Assembly: GCA_015178975.1 (NCBI GenBank)
Contig: WHVD01000157.1
Coordinates: forward strand, 1 to 64,000
Length of the DNA stretch: 64,000 bases
Source of the DNA: Hysterangium stoloniferum
Lineage: Eukaryota; Basidiomycota; Agaricomycetes; Hysterangiales; Hysterangiaceae
Direction of reading: 5' to 3'
The notes beneath the pieces are model-generated. The model had not been told where the DNA came from and ran no database searches. It saw nothing but the letters and a program-made list of their open reading frames with translations. Positions 22,090 through 32,835 of the stretch are shown in pieces (the stretch's first letter is position 1; each line of letters begins with the position of its first letter). The translations under genes were made by a program, and so were the position numbers.

Positions 22090-24293
22090 CTAACAAAACC
22101 AAGCCTTTACCCTGTGTATCCGGTCAGTATGCGATACATCTGAGGCAATCATCATAAACGTACATCCCGAAGCATGGGAATCCCCAGCCCAGCTCTTCGT
22201 ACGCTGCGTTGCAAATAACCGGTTGTCTGGTCGATCAGTAGTGCTGGCCACTTGAGAGTCTGTATTCTCATTAGACCTTAATGGAGTTAATCCACGCCAC
22301 GGGGCCGGCAAGATTGATCCAGGTGTTCGAGGAGGTCGCCCCTGCACCTGATTCTGAGATCGTTCCAAGACCAAATTCCGTCGAAGCTCCGCATCCAATT
22401 CCTTAGAAATGATGTTTCGTAGGATTGTGTGTGGCGTTTTAACCGGTGCTGGCTCTGGAAAAAATGGGTGTATTGTGACGGGCATAGTTGCCGTTCGTGC
22501 GATAGGCTGCGCAGACGGTGCAGTATCTGCACGCTCAGTGTCCACCTGCGCTGGCGATGGCTTGCGGGGATGCGACATCGATTTCATACCGCGTGCGCGT
22601 GCGCCTACTAGCGCAGCGAGTCGTCTCTTAGAGATGCTACGCGATATTTGAATCACGTCCTCGGGATCCTCATCTTCAGAATCCTCATATTCTATTCTAT
22701 CTGGTCAGCAGGCTTCACTCTTGGTCGGTACCCACTTCGTTGTGGGGTGTTTGACCTTTCGCTATTTACCATTTCAGACACGTCCGTTTTCGATTTGACA
22801 CTTGACACGTTGACTGCAGCCTCCACAGGCTCTACGACGGACGTTCGCTTCGTCACAGCGGTCATTGCCAAAGGCGGTGCGGGGGAAGACCAATTTAGAG
22901 CCAGCAAGTCCTGACTAGTCCGACAGGTAAGGTATGGATGCCCTTCGGGGAATGACCTAGGATCTGACCGGAACAATTGCGATAAACCACTTCTTGTACG
23001 GAGAAGCTGGCCTACGTTTGAATAGGAACGTTCAGGGAGCTTCTGAAACAAGGCCTTCTGTCGCTGAGCCTCCAGAACAGCATCACGAGCAAATTCGCCA
23101 GGATCACGAATCCGATTATTGTTGCATGACGTCGCAACAGCCTTCCTTTCACTTTTCAAAGAATCAATCCCCTTCTGATTGGGCCGCGAAGGACCAGGCT
23201 GTGATTCCGTCTGCACATTTCCTCCTTCACTGACCGATTCCAACTCCCATGAAGAATAGTCACCTTCCATATCTGTTGTCGAATAATCGGTAGATTTTTC
23301 GGTAATTTCAATGGGTGGCCTTGGCCTGGGCGGAATAGAGGGTAGATGCCCCAATGCTAAAGGACCCAGCGGTGGATGATAAGGTGTTTCATGGACCTCG
23401 GATTTCGCCTGTGAGCTGTTCGCACGTAACTGAGTCTCAGTAGACTCAGCATTATTCCGTCGACCTGGTGATGGCTGACGTCGTGGAGGGTTTGTAGGTA
23501 ACTGACGAAGTTGAAGAACTGGGTGCTGATGATATAGGGTAGAACGGTGGAGGGGAAGGCTTTTGGCGCGTGTCGCCGCATTAATGGTCAACTCCACTGA
23601 TGCACCTAATTCATCCTCTTGACATCCCCCGACTTCTCTCTCTTTCCCCTCGCTTGACGATGGCCCCTTTTCCGTGTCAACGACCCTACCCTGCGACCCT
23701 TCTGCTGCCGTGGGAAGGATTTCCCTATCCTTTCTACGAGTCGCATGGGAATCCTGGTCAAATTGTGTATTTGACTCGTCGGGAGAGGGTGTTGCTGGAG
23801 GTGTAGGGTGAGAAGTAGGATTGACAACAATGACAGTAGGGAAGGATTGGCGGGAAGTGGACGTCGTAGAAGTTAAAGCTGAAGTCGTCGTGACTGGACT
23901 ACCCGAAATACCTGAAACTACCGACGACAGCGACAAAGGAGGTTCAAAATTCTTGGGTGTCACAAGTATAGGGTTTACTTGGACAGAAGCTGGAGCCACC
24001 TGCTGTTTCCCTGATGACACACACCCGGTTTAATCCGGTCTCACGGACATAGTCGAGTCGGAAAATAGACGTGCTATCAGTGGACCAACATTAGAATTGT
24101 CCTCGTGAGGGGTGAGCAACGACGTCGGCATTGGCATTGGCATGGATGAGGCACACTTGGTCGGCGATAAAAAGGCAATGGTGGTGAAAGCAGCGGAAGC
24201 AGAAGAAATGGATGACCCAGACAGTGAAACTAATAGATAGGCGTCAGGGGTGATGTTTGAAGGTGTGTTGGGCTGTGGTTTCCCGATGTACAT
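22090..24293 (-). pseudogene. Long Ser/Pro-rich hypothetical protein, disrupted
   Basis: From ATG 24293 the minus strand encodes 88 codons to a TAA at 24030-24032, then in the same frame another 442-codon stretch to a TAG near 22693. In a different frame an acidic stretch (EYEDSEDEDPEDVIQISRS) leads into 188 more codons ending at 22090. The middle break sits at ATAGAATAGAATATG, where the 5 bp AGAAT are repeated; one copy would restore a continuous frame. The first stop lies within a possible 42-nt GTGAGA...CAG intron, which would remove it in frame. The protein (about 700 residues) is low-complexity with TTSALTSTTSTSRQS and PPRPRPP tracts, not recognised. It may be a real gene with one recent lesion, a polymorphism or a sequencing error. 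Confidence 0.55.
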
Positions 24294-25689
24294 TATGTAT
24301 GGGATTCCGATGAGAAATAGTTCGCATTCCTTCTTGAAAGGTGGCTAGACGTTCACCCAGCCGATGTCGGGAACTCTCCTCCTTAGTCACATTCCATCAT
24401 TCTACCATGGGAGATTAACCCCATGGTGTGACAACACATCCCATTTTACCTTCAACCTTGGGGTTCTTCAGAAATTGAAGAATACGTTGCAGACCATAAT
24501 GTTTTGAATAAACGGGCTCAACTGATATACAAAGTGCATGTAATTAACAAAGCCGCGATGGAATTGACTCAATAGTGCTACCTACTAATAATATGTTTTG
24601 CTGCGTACATTGTATTACGTCTAGTGTATCCGCCAATATCGACTAGGAAAAGGCATCGGCTGGGGTCCCCACAGTGCTAACCTACTCGAAGTCATAGCAC
24701 CGTGATTGCATACAGCTTCCACCATTAATTTCCGCTCCACTTAATATCGTGTGGGAGATGTCATGTTTACGCAGTTAATATTTCCGGTGCCATACCAGCC
24801 CGAAGGCAGGAGGGGAGGAGAGTAAATAGCCGAAAGCCATTCAACGGATCTACTTACCCTGAGGTATGATCTCTTTGTACTTCTCTCCCACTACAGTATG
24901 GAAACTAATATATAACTATCATTTATTGAGTTGGTGAAGTCAGTCAAGTCATTTATACCCCTGTTTGAGCCTATTGGCGATTTCGTACCTTTTGATGGCA
25001 CTCTAAGCCCCACGGGATTAAGACCACGTCGTAATGTATTTTATAGGTATAGAAGCCAGGGTAAATATAAGGAGGAATTTTATTCCTCAAAATAAAAATT
25101 AACAGGAGGGCCATCAATACTCAGTAGGCGGCCTAAAAATTTAAAAATAATATAAACTCTGAGACGTCCAAAAATCCGCCATACTACTAAACATGAGTCA
25201 TATTTCGCAGCCACGGCATCCTATGGCCCATATTTTATCTTCAAAAACATTCCCAATATACCACCCAATAGTCATCCAGCTTAGTTGTTAAACACCCAGC
25301 ATGTCACATTAAGCACCACCAAGACGCCGGAAGAAGCATCTCAATGTTCTTTGGACTTGTAGATCCGGTCTCCAAAGAATAAAGCGGGCGATCCCGCATT
25401 TAACCGGCCACGCGCAGCCTCATAAATCCATATCGATCGTCCGAAAGTCTATCTCCATCTCTTGGCGAGTCAGTTTTTTTCAAAGGGTAAATGTGGTTAT
25501 GTCAGATACTTATTACAATGACAAGAATGAAGTATAGGGACTACTATTTTTCACGATAGATTTCCAGAGTATCGTGATGTGTCACCCTAATGGAAAGACG
25601 GCCCTAGTTCGCTTCAGAATCCTTCAGTCCAGAGATTCTTGCATGGAAACAAGCGATACCATTGTTATAATTTGAGTTTATATTCTCAC
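24294..25689. other. Intergenic, nothing recognised
   Basis: About 1.4 kb without ORFs of note on either strand and without clear repeats. It likely contains the promoter of the minus-strand Ser/Pro-rich gene. Confidence 0.4.
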
Positions 25690-25945
25690 TGGAGGTGTTG
25701 AGCGCATTTTCATTTTAGATGGATGTAAATAGATGTACAAATGTAAGCAATATGATGATAAAATGTAAGGAAACAAAAAATCCAAAATGAGGAATAGGTA
25801 TCTACATTTATGAATGGCATGGAAGCATAGATTCTTGAGGCCATCTGATGGTGTGAAAGAATGACAAGAAATTTTCCAACAACAACAACAACAAATCTGG
25901 CAATACTAACAAAGGTCAGCAATCCAGCAAATCCACCAGGAAACC
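25690..25945 (+). pseudogene. Gypsy gag fragment 1 (left of solo LTR)
   Basis: Degraded gag C-terminal sequence reads NDKKFSNNNNNKSGNTNKG just before the solo LTR. The continuation of the same gag (KPNLTGKLRPDGKLTPQERW) begins immediately after the LTR at 27519, so the LTR inserted into this gene. Multiple stops upstream. Confidence 0.6.
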
Positions 25946-27518
25946 TGTGAGGTATAAGCATTATCTCATAAGGTTCTCTTAATTTTCTTTGAATTATTTA
26001 ATATTTTCTCCAATTTATTGTATTTTTATTATGATGCATACTATGAAAATTAGGGCCTTATTCCTTTTAACTTCGCATAATAATAGCATACATGGGTTCA
26101 TATTATGTTATTATTACTTATTTAATTTATTATAATTTTTAACTAATTATTTTGCATTTATCTACTTAGTTATTGCTTTGTGGCATCTTGTTTGTACTTT
26201 TTTAGTGTCATGTGACATATTAGATAAGCCTCCAACCTCGGGATATCATACAGTCATGGATGTGACTGCAATGACATACTCGAGTCATCATTTTGCTTCC
26301 GCCAACTCAGCATTTGATTCTGACCCGGATCTTGGCCTCTGAACTTTCAAGTTCAGGCTTAGATTGAAGCCCTTGTCTGGGAGTCATAGGATCAAAAAGG
26401 GGCAATACAGTAAATATGTAAGAAATACGCTCAGTCGACACAGATAGTGACTCAACTAATATTTACTACCTGTAAGAAATATGCTATGTTACATTAAGAT
26501 AAGAGTCTGAAAACAAGATATAGTTGTGGTAATGTACCTCAGTCGACACAGATAGTGACTCAACTGAGGTATAGGTATTGAAACGTTCGAGGCTAAATAG
26601 TAAAATATCTAAATTATATAGATGATGGTAGTAAGTCGTGGTATATTAGACAGGGGATAATGCGGCTTGGTATAACTGTATATGGGGTGGTATATCCAAA
26701 TACGGTGTGAGGTAGCCATTGGTCAGAGTGCGAGAGCGTAATATTCAACAAAATAGTTAGACATGATATCATTACTGACTCAGTGATGATATCATAAAAT
26801 AATTAAATAGTTAAATAATTAGTTATCAACATGTATATAAGGAGGGCCAGAAATTCACAATAAATCATCTTATCATGCACATATTTTACTGCACAGGTCA
26901 GAAGCTTATCTCATCATCCTAAGGACAATAACAGCCTTAGTCTGATACACTAACTGCAAGCGACTACACTTGCAGAATCTAGAACTCTTTGTCAGCACTC
27001 TTGAACTTAGCTAATCATCTAATTCCCCCAGCCTCACAGCTACCCCTAGGCTTACTAAATACATAGTAAACCTAAAATAAGTATCCTTACTGAAATCCCT
27101 GCCAATACTAGGTTTATTGAATTAATCAAGTACAAGCACTCACATAATCCAATACAAATTATTCTCTCTATTAGTAAATTATTTAACACCTTGTTAAATA
27201 TCTATTAATAGTTACAAATAAGCATACAAGACACTGAAGCTTTATATCAAGTCTCTGCTCAGTCACTGTGCATATACTCAGCTTCTAGCCCCTATTCTCA
27301 AGGAATAGCTATTTATTTGCTAAAAGAGTCATACACAGTTCTATTGAACCTTTCAATAATCAAAATAAGCATTGATTTTGAGTTGTTTAAGCTTAATAGC
27401 GCAGCTCATTAATCTATCAGTATTTAAATTACTGGACCTTTGCTTATTTTATTGTTGAAGCTCTGTGACACTATAGCATATATTGAGCTATCTGAGAGAA
27501 ACCCCTAAATACATTACA
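25946..27518 (+). mobile_element. Family-2 solo LTR A, 1573 bp
   Basis: It begins TGTGAGGTAT and ends ACATTACA, matching the LTRs at 40821-42142 and 59329-61316. A TATA box (TATATAAGG) lies at about 26833. Flanks are AAACC (25941-25945) and AAGCC (27519-27523), a 5-bp target duplication with one later change. It contains an extra U3 block with two copies of CAGTCGACACAGATAGTGAC that the shorter copy at 40.8 kb lacks. Confidence 0.85.
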
Positions 27519-28164
27519 AAGCCCAACCTTACAGGCAAACTCAGACCTGATGGCAAATTAACCCCACAGGAAAGATGGCATTGTATAGACAACAAACAAC
27601 CTGTGTCTTTTGTGTGGAAAACCCAGTCATTGTGTCCCACCATGCCTGATAATGAAGGCTCACTCTGCCAAGAGTTGTGCAGCCAATACTTCCTTCACAG
27701 TGTCTCCATTAAAGGAGAAACTGGGTTCTGATCCAAAAAAAGAGTAAGCAACCTCCAGACTCCATATGGGTTGAGGGTTGCATTAACTCTCCATGCATTC
27801 TTGAGTTCATCCATCTTAATGCATCCACTCTTTTGTTGAACTCTGACTCATTATTTGTAAAATTTACTTGTGATATGCTCTCATACTTCATTTTTTCCAC
27901 TCTTCTGGATTCCAGCTTGACCCATTGTTTTGTAGTTATTGAATTCACCCAAAAAAATTTGTTGTGAACCTATTCAATAAACCCAGTCAGACTCCAACTT
28001 TTCAATGGTACAAACAATTCGGTTATCACCCAAGCTTGTGACCTACCTATCTGGTTCCTGTGTGAAACATTACAGATGGTCACTTTCTATGTGACACAGT
28101 TGGACTCAAGTTGCTTAGTCATCCTAGGACATACAGTAACTGGCTCACCTGATATAACTGTATC
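27519..28164 (+). pseudogene. Gypsy gag fragment 2 (zinc-knuckle region)
   Basis: Continues gag after solo LTR A: GKLRPDGKLTPQERW is the conserved lead-in to the retroviral CCHC zinc knuckle, whose cysteines are only partly readable here. The rest is decayed gag/protease sequence. It ends in GTATC (28160-28164), the target duplication of the Ty1/copia insertion. Confidence 0.6.
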
Positions 28165-28453
28165 TGTTGAAGTAACGGTGTTACGTAAGCTGTATTTGTA
28201 AGCTGGAACGCAGTGTTGGGCAACTACATAGTTGTGCTTTGCTTATGGATACTATATATGGTTGGAGACCGATCGCGTAACCTCTCAGTGAAGGTTTATC
28301 ACTCACTGAGAGGTACGCATATTTCCCTTATCTCGCATTAGTAGTTTACTTACTATTAGTTCAGTTATATTTAGGTAGATATCAATACATATCTTAGTGA
28401 AGGTTTATCACTCACTGAGAGTTATATTTAGAACTGTGCAAATATTCTCAACA
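28165..28453 (+). repeat. Copia 5' LTR
   Basis: TGTTGAAG...CTCAACA. It contains two copies of CAGTGAAGGTTTATCACTCA, each able to form a small hairpin (CTCAGTGA with TCACTGAG), at about 28284 and 28394. Confidence 0.95.
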
Positions 28454-28465
28454 GGTTATGGGCCC
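28454..28465 (+). other. Primer-binding site (initiator Met tRNA half type)
   Basis: GGTTATGGGCCC follows the 5' LTR directly. This is complementary to the anticodon-arm region of eukaryotic initiator tRNA-Met and is the half-tRNA primer site known from Drosophila copia. The gag ATG (28458) lies inside it. Confidence 0.75.
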
Positions 28466-29918
28466 CGCAGAACCTAGTATCAAGAGCTTCGTTGTCCCCA
28501 AACTCAACCGAGAAGGATCGAACTGGGTTACCTGGAAGAACCAGACACTGATGGTACTCAGTGCTGGTAGAGGTCTAAAACGACACCTTGAGGGAACTGC
28601 GAGGGAGCCGCCGCCGCCGCCGACTTTCGGGGCGAAGCATGTTATGACGGAAGACGATTGGGCCAAGGTCGAAGCTGCAGAGCAACGACAGGACGAATCT
28701 GAACAACGCGAGGTGTATATCAAAGCCCAGATCTTCACGTCCATTGAGCCGAGTCTTCAGATTGAGATTCAGAAGCTAAAGACGGCTAAGGCAGTGTGGG
28801 ATGCATTATGCCTCAAACATGAGGGTAAAGCACTGTCAGTTAAAATTGATATCAGACATCGCATGTATGAGATGAAGTGCGAAGACGACTCAGCAGTCAA
28901 AATGCACCTCGATGAACTCATGAAAATGCAAGCCCAACTCGAGGGCATGGACGCCGGTCTATCCAATGACGATCTAGTCACTGTTATACTTGGATCATTG
29001 CCGAAAACCTACCGACCAGTCATTAGCACAATATCAATGTCCGCGAAATTCGCTGCATCACCCCTCAAACCGAATAAAGTGGTCGAAGCCATAATTGAAG
29101 AATTTGAAAGACTCACCATTGAAGAGAAGAAGCTGAAGGCTTCTGAGACTGCTATGTCAGCATCCAAACACCGCGGGAAACCCAAAAATACACAGAAAAC
29201 GGATAAATCACACGAAAACATGGAGTGTTGGAACTGTGGGATTATGGGTCATATTTCAGCTGAATGCCGGAAACGAAAGAAGGGACAAGGGAAACGTGAA
29301 CGGAAAGGAGAGAAGTCAAAGGCAAATGCAACAGCGTCAAGCACAGACTTCACATTTACAACCACATTCTCCGGAACCACGCTATCCCGGGAAACGAGCC
29401 CACTTCGACACACCGAAATAGACGTATATGATTCGGCAGCGTCGAATCATATGTCCCCTAGCCGCCATCGTTTCGTCACATTTAGAGAAACCACCCCACA
29501 CCCAATAGAAGCTGCTGACAAAACTGTTTTTCACGCAACCGGAATCGGGAGCATGAAAGTCGCTATGCCAAATGGAAAATCAATGGTCAATGTGACATTG
29601 AACAATGTGCTGTACTCACCAGACCTAGCTTTCACACTAATATCACTTGCTCGCTGCGACAAATCAGGCTATTCAGCGCTGCTAAAAAATCGGAGATGCA
29701 CGATCAGGGACCCGGATGGTAAACTCGTTGGCGAAATTCCCCTTGCCGACGACGGTCTATACAAAATGGAGCACAAGACTTACCATAGTACCGCAAACAT
29801 GACCTCAAAGAAAATGTCGATTGATGAATTGCACCGACGACTAGGGCACATCGAACAATGCAGCAAAGAAATCAGTTCAGGATGGTCATATCCTCAGGAT
29901 AGATTTGGACTTATCTAG
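28458..29918 (+). pseudogene. Copia gag-protease-preintegrase polyprotein, frameshifted
   Basis: A 486-residue frame. The UBN2-type gag occupies about residues 10-225, followed by a zinc knuckle CWNCGIMGHISAEC (257-270), a protease active site DSAASNHM (325-332; most families have DSGAS), and the GAG-preintegrase motif (about 434-465, ELHRRLGH). After about residue 470 the frame is lost: the continuation (ACVQAKITRLPVP) lies in the frame that starts near 29900. Gag packages the RNA and the protease matures the polyprotein. Confidence 0.85.
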
Positions 29919-30545
29919 TGAGCCAACATTTTGCACGGCATGTGTACAGGCCAAAATCACACGACTGCCCGTACCAAAAGAGCGCTCCAGCGAAATCGCA
30001 GCAAACATCGGCGATAAGATCCACTCCGATGTATGGGGTCCTGCAAACCCTGAAAGCTACGACGCGAAAACGTACTTTGCCAGTTATACGGATGATAAAA
30101 TCCGGTGGTCGTCACTTGCCATGTTAGGACAGAAAAGTGACGCATTTCAAGCCTATAAAGAATATGAAGCATGACGTTATTAGAACATGTTCGCGCCATG
30201 ACAATCACCGCAAACTTACCGAAATTTTTATGGACTGAAGCCATAAAACACGCAACCTGGCTTAAAAACCGCACTTCAACGAGTGTCCTGGATGGACGTA
30301 CCCCCTATGAAGTGTCGCGAAACGAAAAACCGAATCTGGGAAATGTTCCGGAATGGGGCGTGAAAGTTTGGGTATTAAAGGAAGAACGCGGGAAATTGGA
30401 AGCAAAAGCGGATGAAGGACGTTGGGTCGGATTCAGCGACGAAAGCAAAGGCCACCGTATTTATTGGCCTGGGAAACGCCGCGTTACAGTTGAGCGTAAC
30501 GTCAGATTCAATGAATCGACCACTGTCGTTTTAGATGATGTATAG
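29905..30545 (+). pseudogene. Copia integrase with internal deletion
   Basis: The first frame holds the end of the zinc-binding domain (CTACVQAKITRLPVP region) and the core start with the first catalytic Asp (HSDVWGPANPES), to EYEA at 30172. The sequence then jumps to TLLEHVRAM, which normally follows the catalytic Glu. The segment with the second Asp and the Glu is missing, perhaps 200 bp. The C-terminal part (KNRTSTSVLDGRTPYE, KGHRIYWP) is intact to a TAG at 30543-30545. Integration activity is lost. Confidence 0.85.
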
Positions 30546-30560
30546 GCTGAGGGAGGGAAT

Positions 30561-32534
30561 ATGATTTCAGACAGCCTGAACACCACGCAAAACGACATAC
30601 CTACACCCCAACAACAACCACTGATCCTAAACGACACCCAGCATGCACGAATCGACCCGCTCGAAGATTTCAAAGAGACAGAAACATCCGGACGAGGACA
30701 AAGAACACGGAAACCATCAGCATATGTCCGTGACATCAATACTGGCCAGGGATCTACAGAGGGACGACTGAAAGGTCCAGCATTTCCGAAAGGAATGCCA
30801 GTACCCCTCGAAACACCTCAGAAAGACTTGATGCGAGATGTTGCAGCCGTTGCAGCGATGCTGAAAATCAACGATCAACTGAAGAGTGAGATAAATGAAG
30901 AATTACCGGCCATCTTGACATCGTTCGAGAATGCAATGGCAACAATCATACACGATATCAATGAACTGCCAGCGAACGTTGCAGAAGTGAAGTCTCGAAG
31001 TGATTGGCCACAGTGGAAAATGTCACTTGAGAAGGAAATGCAGCACCACGTAGATGCTGGCACATGGGAACTTGTTGAACCGCAAAAAGGTATGAATGTT
31101 GTAGGAAGCAAAGTCGTCATGCTATACAAGCACGGTCCAAATGGTGAGATCACGGCTTACAAGTCTAGGTTCGTAGCGCAAGGGTTCTCTCAGCAAGAAG
31201 GCATAGATTACAACGAAATGTTCTCACCTACCGCAAAATTGACCGCTATCCGCATTATCGTCGCTATCGCCACACGGAATGACTGGGAACTCGAACAAAC
31301 AGATGTTGACGCTGCGTATCTGAACGCACCTCTTACTGAAATGATCTACATGAGGCAACCAAAAGGACTTGAGATCCCAGGAAAAGAGCACATGGTGTGC
31401 CTGCTCAAACACGCAATATATGGATTGAAGAAAGCCGGTCGCGAGTGGTATCAACACCTTTGTGGGATCATGTTCCAGTTTGGATTCACCCGATGCCAAG
31501 TCGAACACACAGTCTTCTATAGGTATACTGACGAAACCGCATTAATTGTTGCAGTTGACGTCGACGATATGACCATGGCGGGGAACTCAAAAGCCATCAT
31601 CTTGAAATTCAAGAGCGAACTCCGACAGGAATTCAAGATAAAGGATCTTGGCGAACTCAAGTGGCTCTTGGGGATTGAAGTCAAACGCAATCGTACAGCT
31701 CGAACAATATCATTCTCGCAACGCTCATATATTGACAAGATTGTCGCACGATTTGGCTTACAGGATGCAAAGCCATTATTGACCCCCCTTGACCCCCATC
31801 ACCGCCTTTCCCTCTCACAATCACCCAGCACACCACATCAGCTCGAAGAAATGTGTTATGTACCCTATCGCGAGGCGATTGGATCTCTTATGTATGCGGC
31901 ACTCGGTACATGCCCAGACATAGCATTCGCAATATCCTTCCTTGCACAATTTATGCAAAACCCCGGTTGGCCGCACTGGGAAGCTGTAAAAAGGGTCCTC
32001 AGATACCTGAAAGGAACAAGAGATCAATGGATGGTATTCGGAGATAAGCGAAACGACTCACAAAATGCACTCGAAGGTTTCACCGATGCAGATTGGGGCT
32101 CGCAAGAACATAGACACTCGATCTCGGGCTATGTCTTTACCATAGATGGAGGAGCTGTATCATGGAGCTCGAAAAAGCAGAACGTTGTTGCATTATCAAC
32201 GATGGAGGTGGAATATATAGCTGTGACTCACGCTACGAAGGAGGCCCTATGGATTCGGGCATTCATAGCCGAAATCACTCGTTCGCTTACTCGCCCTATC
32301 ACGGTCCACTGTGATAATCAATCCGCCATATCGATTGTAAAAAATGATGAATTCCACGCACACACCAAACACATTGACATTCGATATCATTTCATTCGCG
32401 AAGTCGCCAATAAACAACTAGTGTCAATGCACTATGTACCTACGGACGATAACCCTGCCAATATGCTAACAAAGCCATTAGCCAGGCCGAAGGTCGAAAG
32501 GTTCTCATATCTCGTTGGACTACGTTCCGCTTAA
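30561..32534 (+). CDS. Copia reverse transcriptase-RNase H ORF
   Basis: An intact 657-codon frame, in the same frame as the integrase piece and separated from it only by TAG. Reverse transcriptase motifs are TAYKSRFVAQGFSQQEG (about 198), EQTDVDAAYLNAP (245) and the catalytic box VDVDD (332-336). Ty1/copia enzymes usually have a Y or H before VDD. RNase H motifs are FTDADWGS (507), STMEVEY (546), HCDNQSAI (583) and HTKHIDIRYHFIRE (601). It stops at 32534, just before the purine tract. It might still act in trans, but no expression evidence is available. Confidence 0.9.
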   Translation: MISDSLNTTQNDIPTPQQQPLILNDTQHARIDPLEDFKETETSGRGQRTRKPSAYVRDINTGQGSTEGRLKGPAFPKGMPVPLETPQKDLMRDVAAVAAMLKINDQLKSEINEELPAILTSFENAMATIIHDINELPANVAEVKSRSDWPQWKMSLEKEMQHHVDAGTWELVEPQKGMNVVGSKVVMLYKHGPNGEITAYKSRFVAQGFSQQEGIDYNEMFSPTAKLTAIRIIVAIATRNDWELEQTDVDAAYLNAPLTEMIYMRQPKGLEIPGKEHMVCLLKHAIYGLKKAGREWYQHLCGIMFQFGFTRCQVEHTVFYRYTDETALIVAVDVDDMTMAGNSKAIILKFKSELRQEFKIKDLGELKWLLGIEVKRNRTARTISFSQRSYIDKIVARFGLQDAKPLLTPLDPHHRLSLSQSPSTPHQLEEMCYVPYREAIGSLMYAALGTCPDIAFAISFLAQFMQNPGWPHWEAVKRVLRYLKGTRDQWMVFGDKRNDSQNALEGFTDADWGSQEHRHSISGYVFTIDGGAVSWSSKKQNVVALSTMEVEYIAVTHATKEALWIRAFIAEITRSLTRPITVHCDNQSAISIVKNDEFHAHTKHIDIRYHFIREVANKQLVSMHYVPTDDNPANMLTKPLARPKVERFSYLVGLRSA

Positions 32535-32541
32535 GGGAGGG

Positions 32542-32830
32542 TGTTGAAGTAACAGTGTTACGTAAGCTGTATTTGTAAGCTGGAACGCAGTGTTGGGTAA
32601 CTACATAGTTGCGCTTCGCTTATGGATACTATATATGGTTGGAGACCGATCACGTAACCTCTCAGTGAAGGTTTATCACTCACTGAGAGGTATGCATATT
32701 TCCCTTATCTCACATTAGTAGTTTACTTACTATTAGTTCAGTTATATTTAGGTAGATATCAATACATATCTTAGTGAAGGTTTATCACTCACTGAGAGTT
32801 ATATTTAGAACTGCGCAAATATTCTCAACA
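32542..32830 (+). repeat. Copia 3' LTR
   Basis: Same length as the 5' LTR and ends ATTCTCAACA before GTATC. All eight differences from the 5' copy are transitions. Confidence 0.95.
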
Positions 32831-32835
32831 GTATC

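Larger units (their letters stand above)
28165..32830 (+). mobile_element. Nearly full-length Ty1/copia retrotransposon, TSD GTATC
   Basis: The element is 4666 bp long with two 289-bp LTRs (8 mismatches), exact GTATC duplications at 28160-28164 and 32831-32835, a primer-binding site, gag-pol and a 3' purine tract (about 32532-32541). Order is gag, protease, integrase, reverse transcriptase, RNase H, as in Ty1/copia. It is inserted in the gag/pol junction region of a gypsy element. A frameshift, an integrase deletion and a stop make it nonautonomous. Confidence 0.95.
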
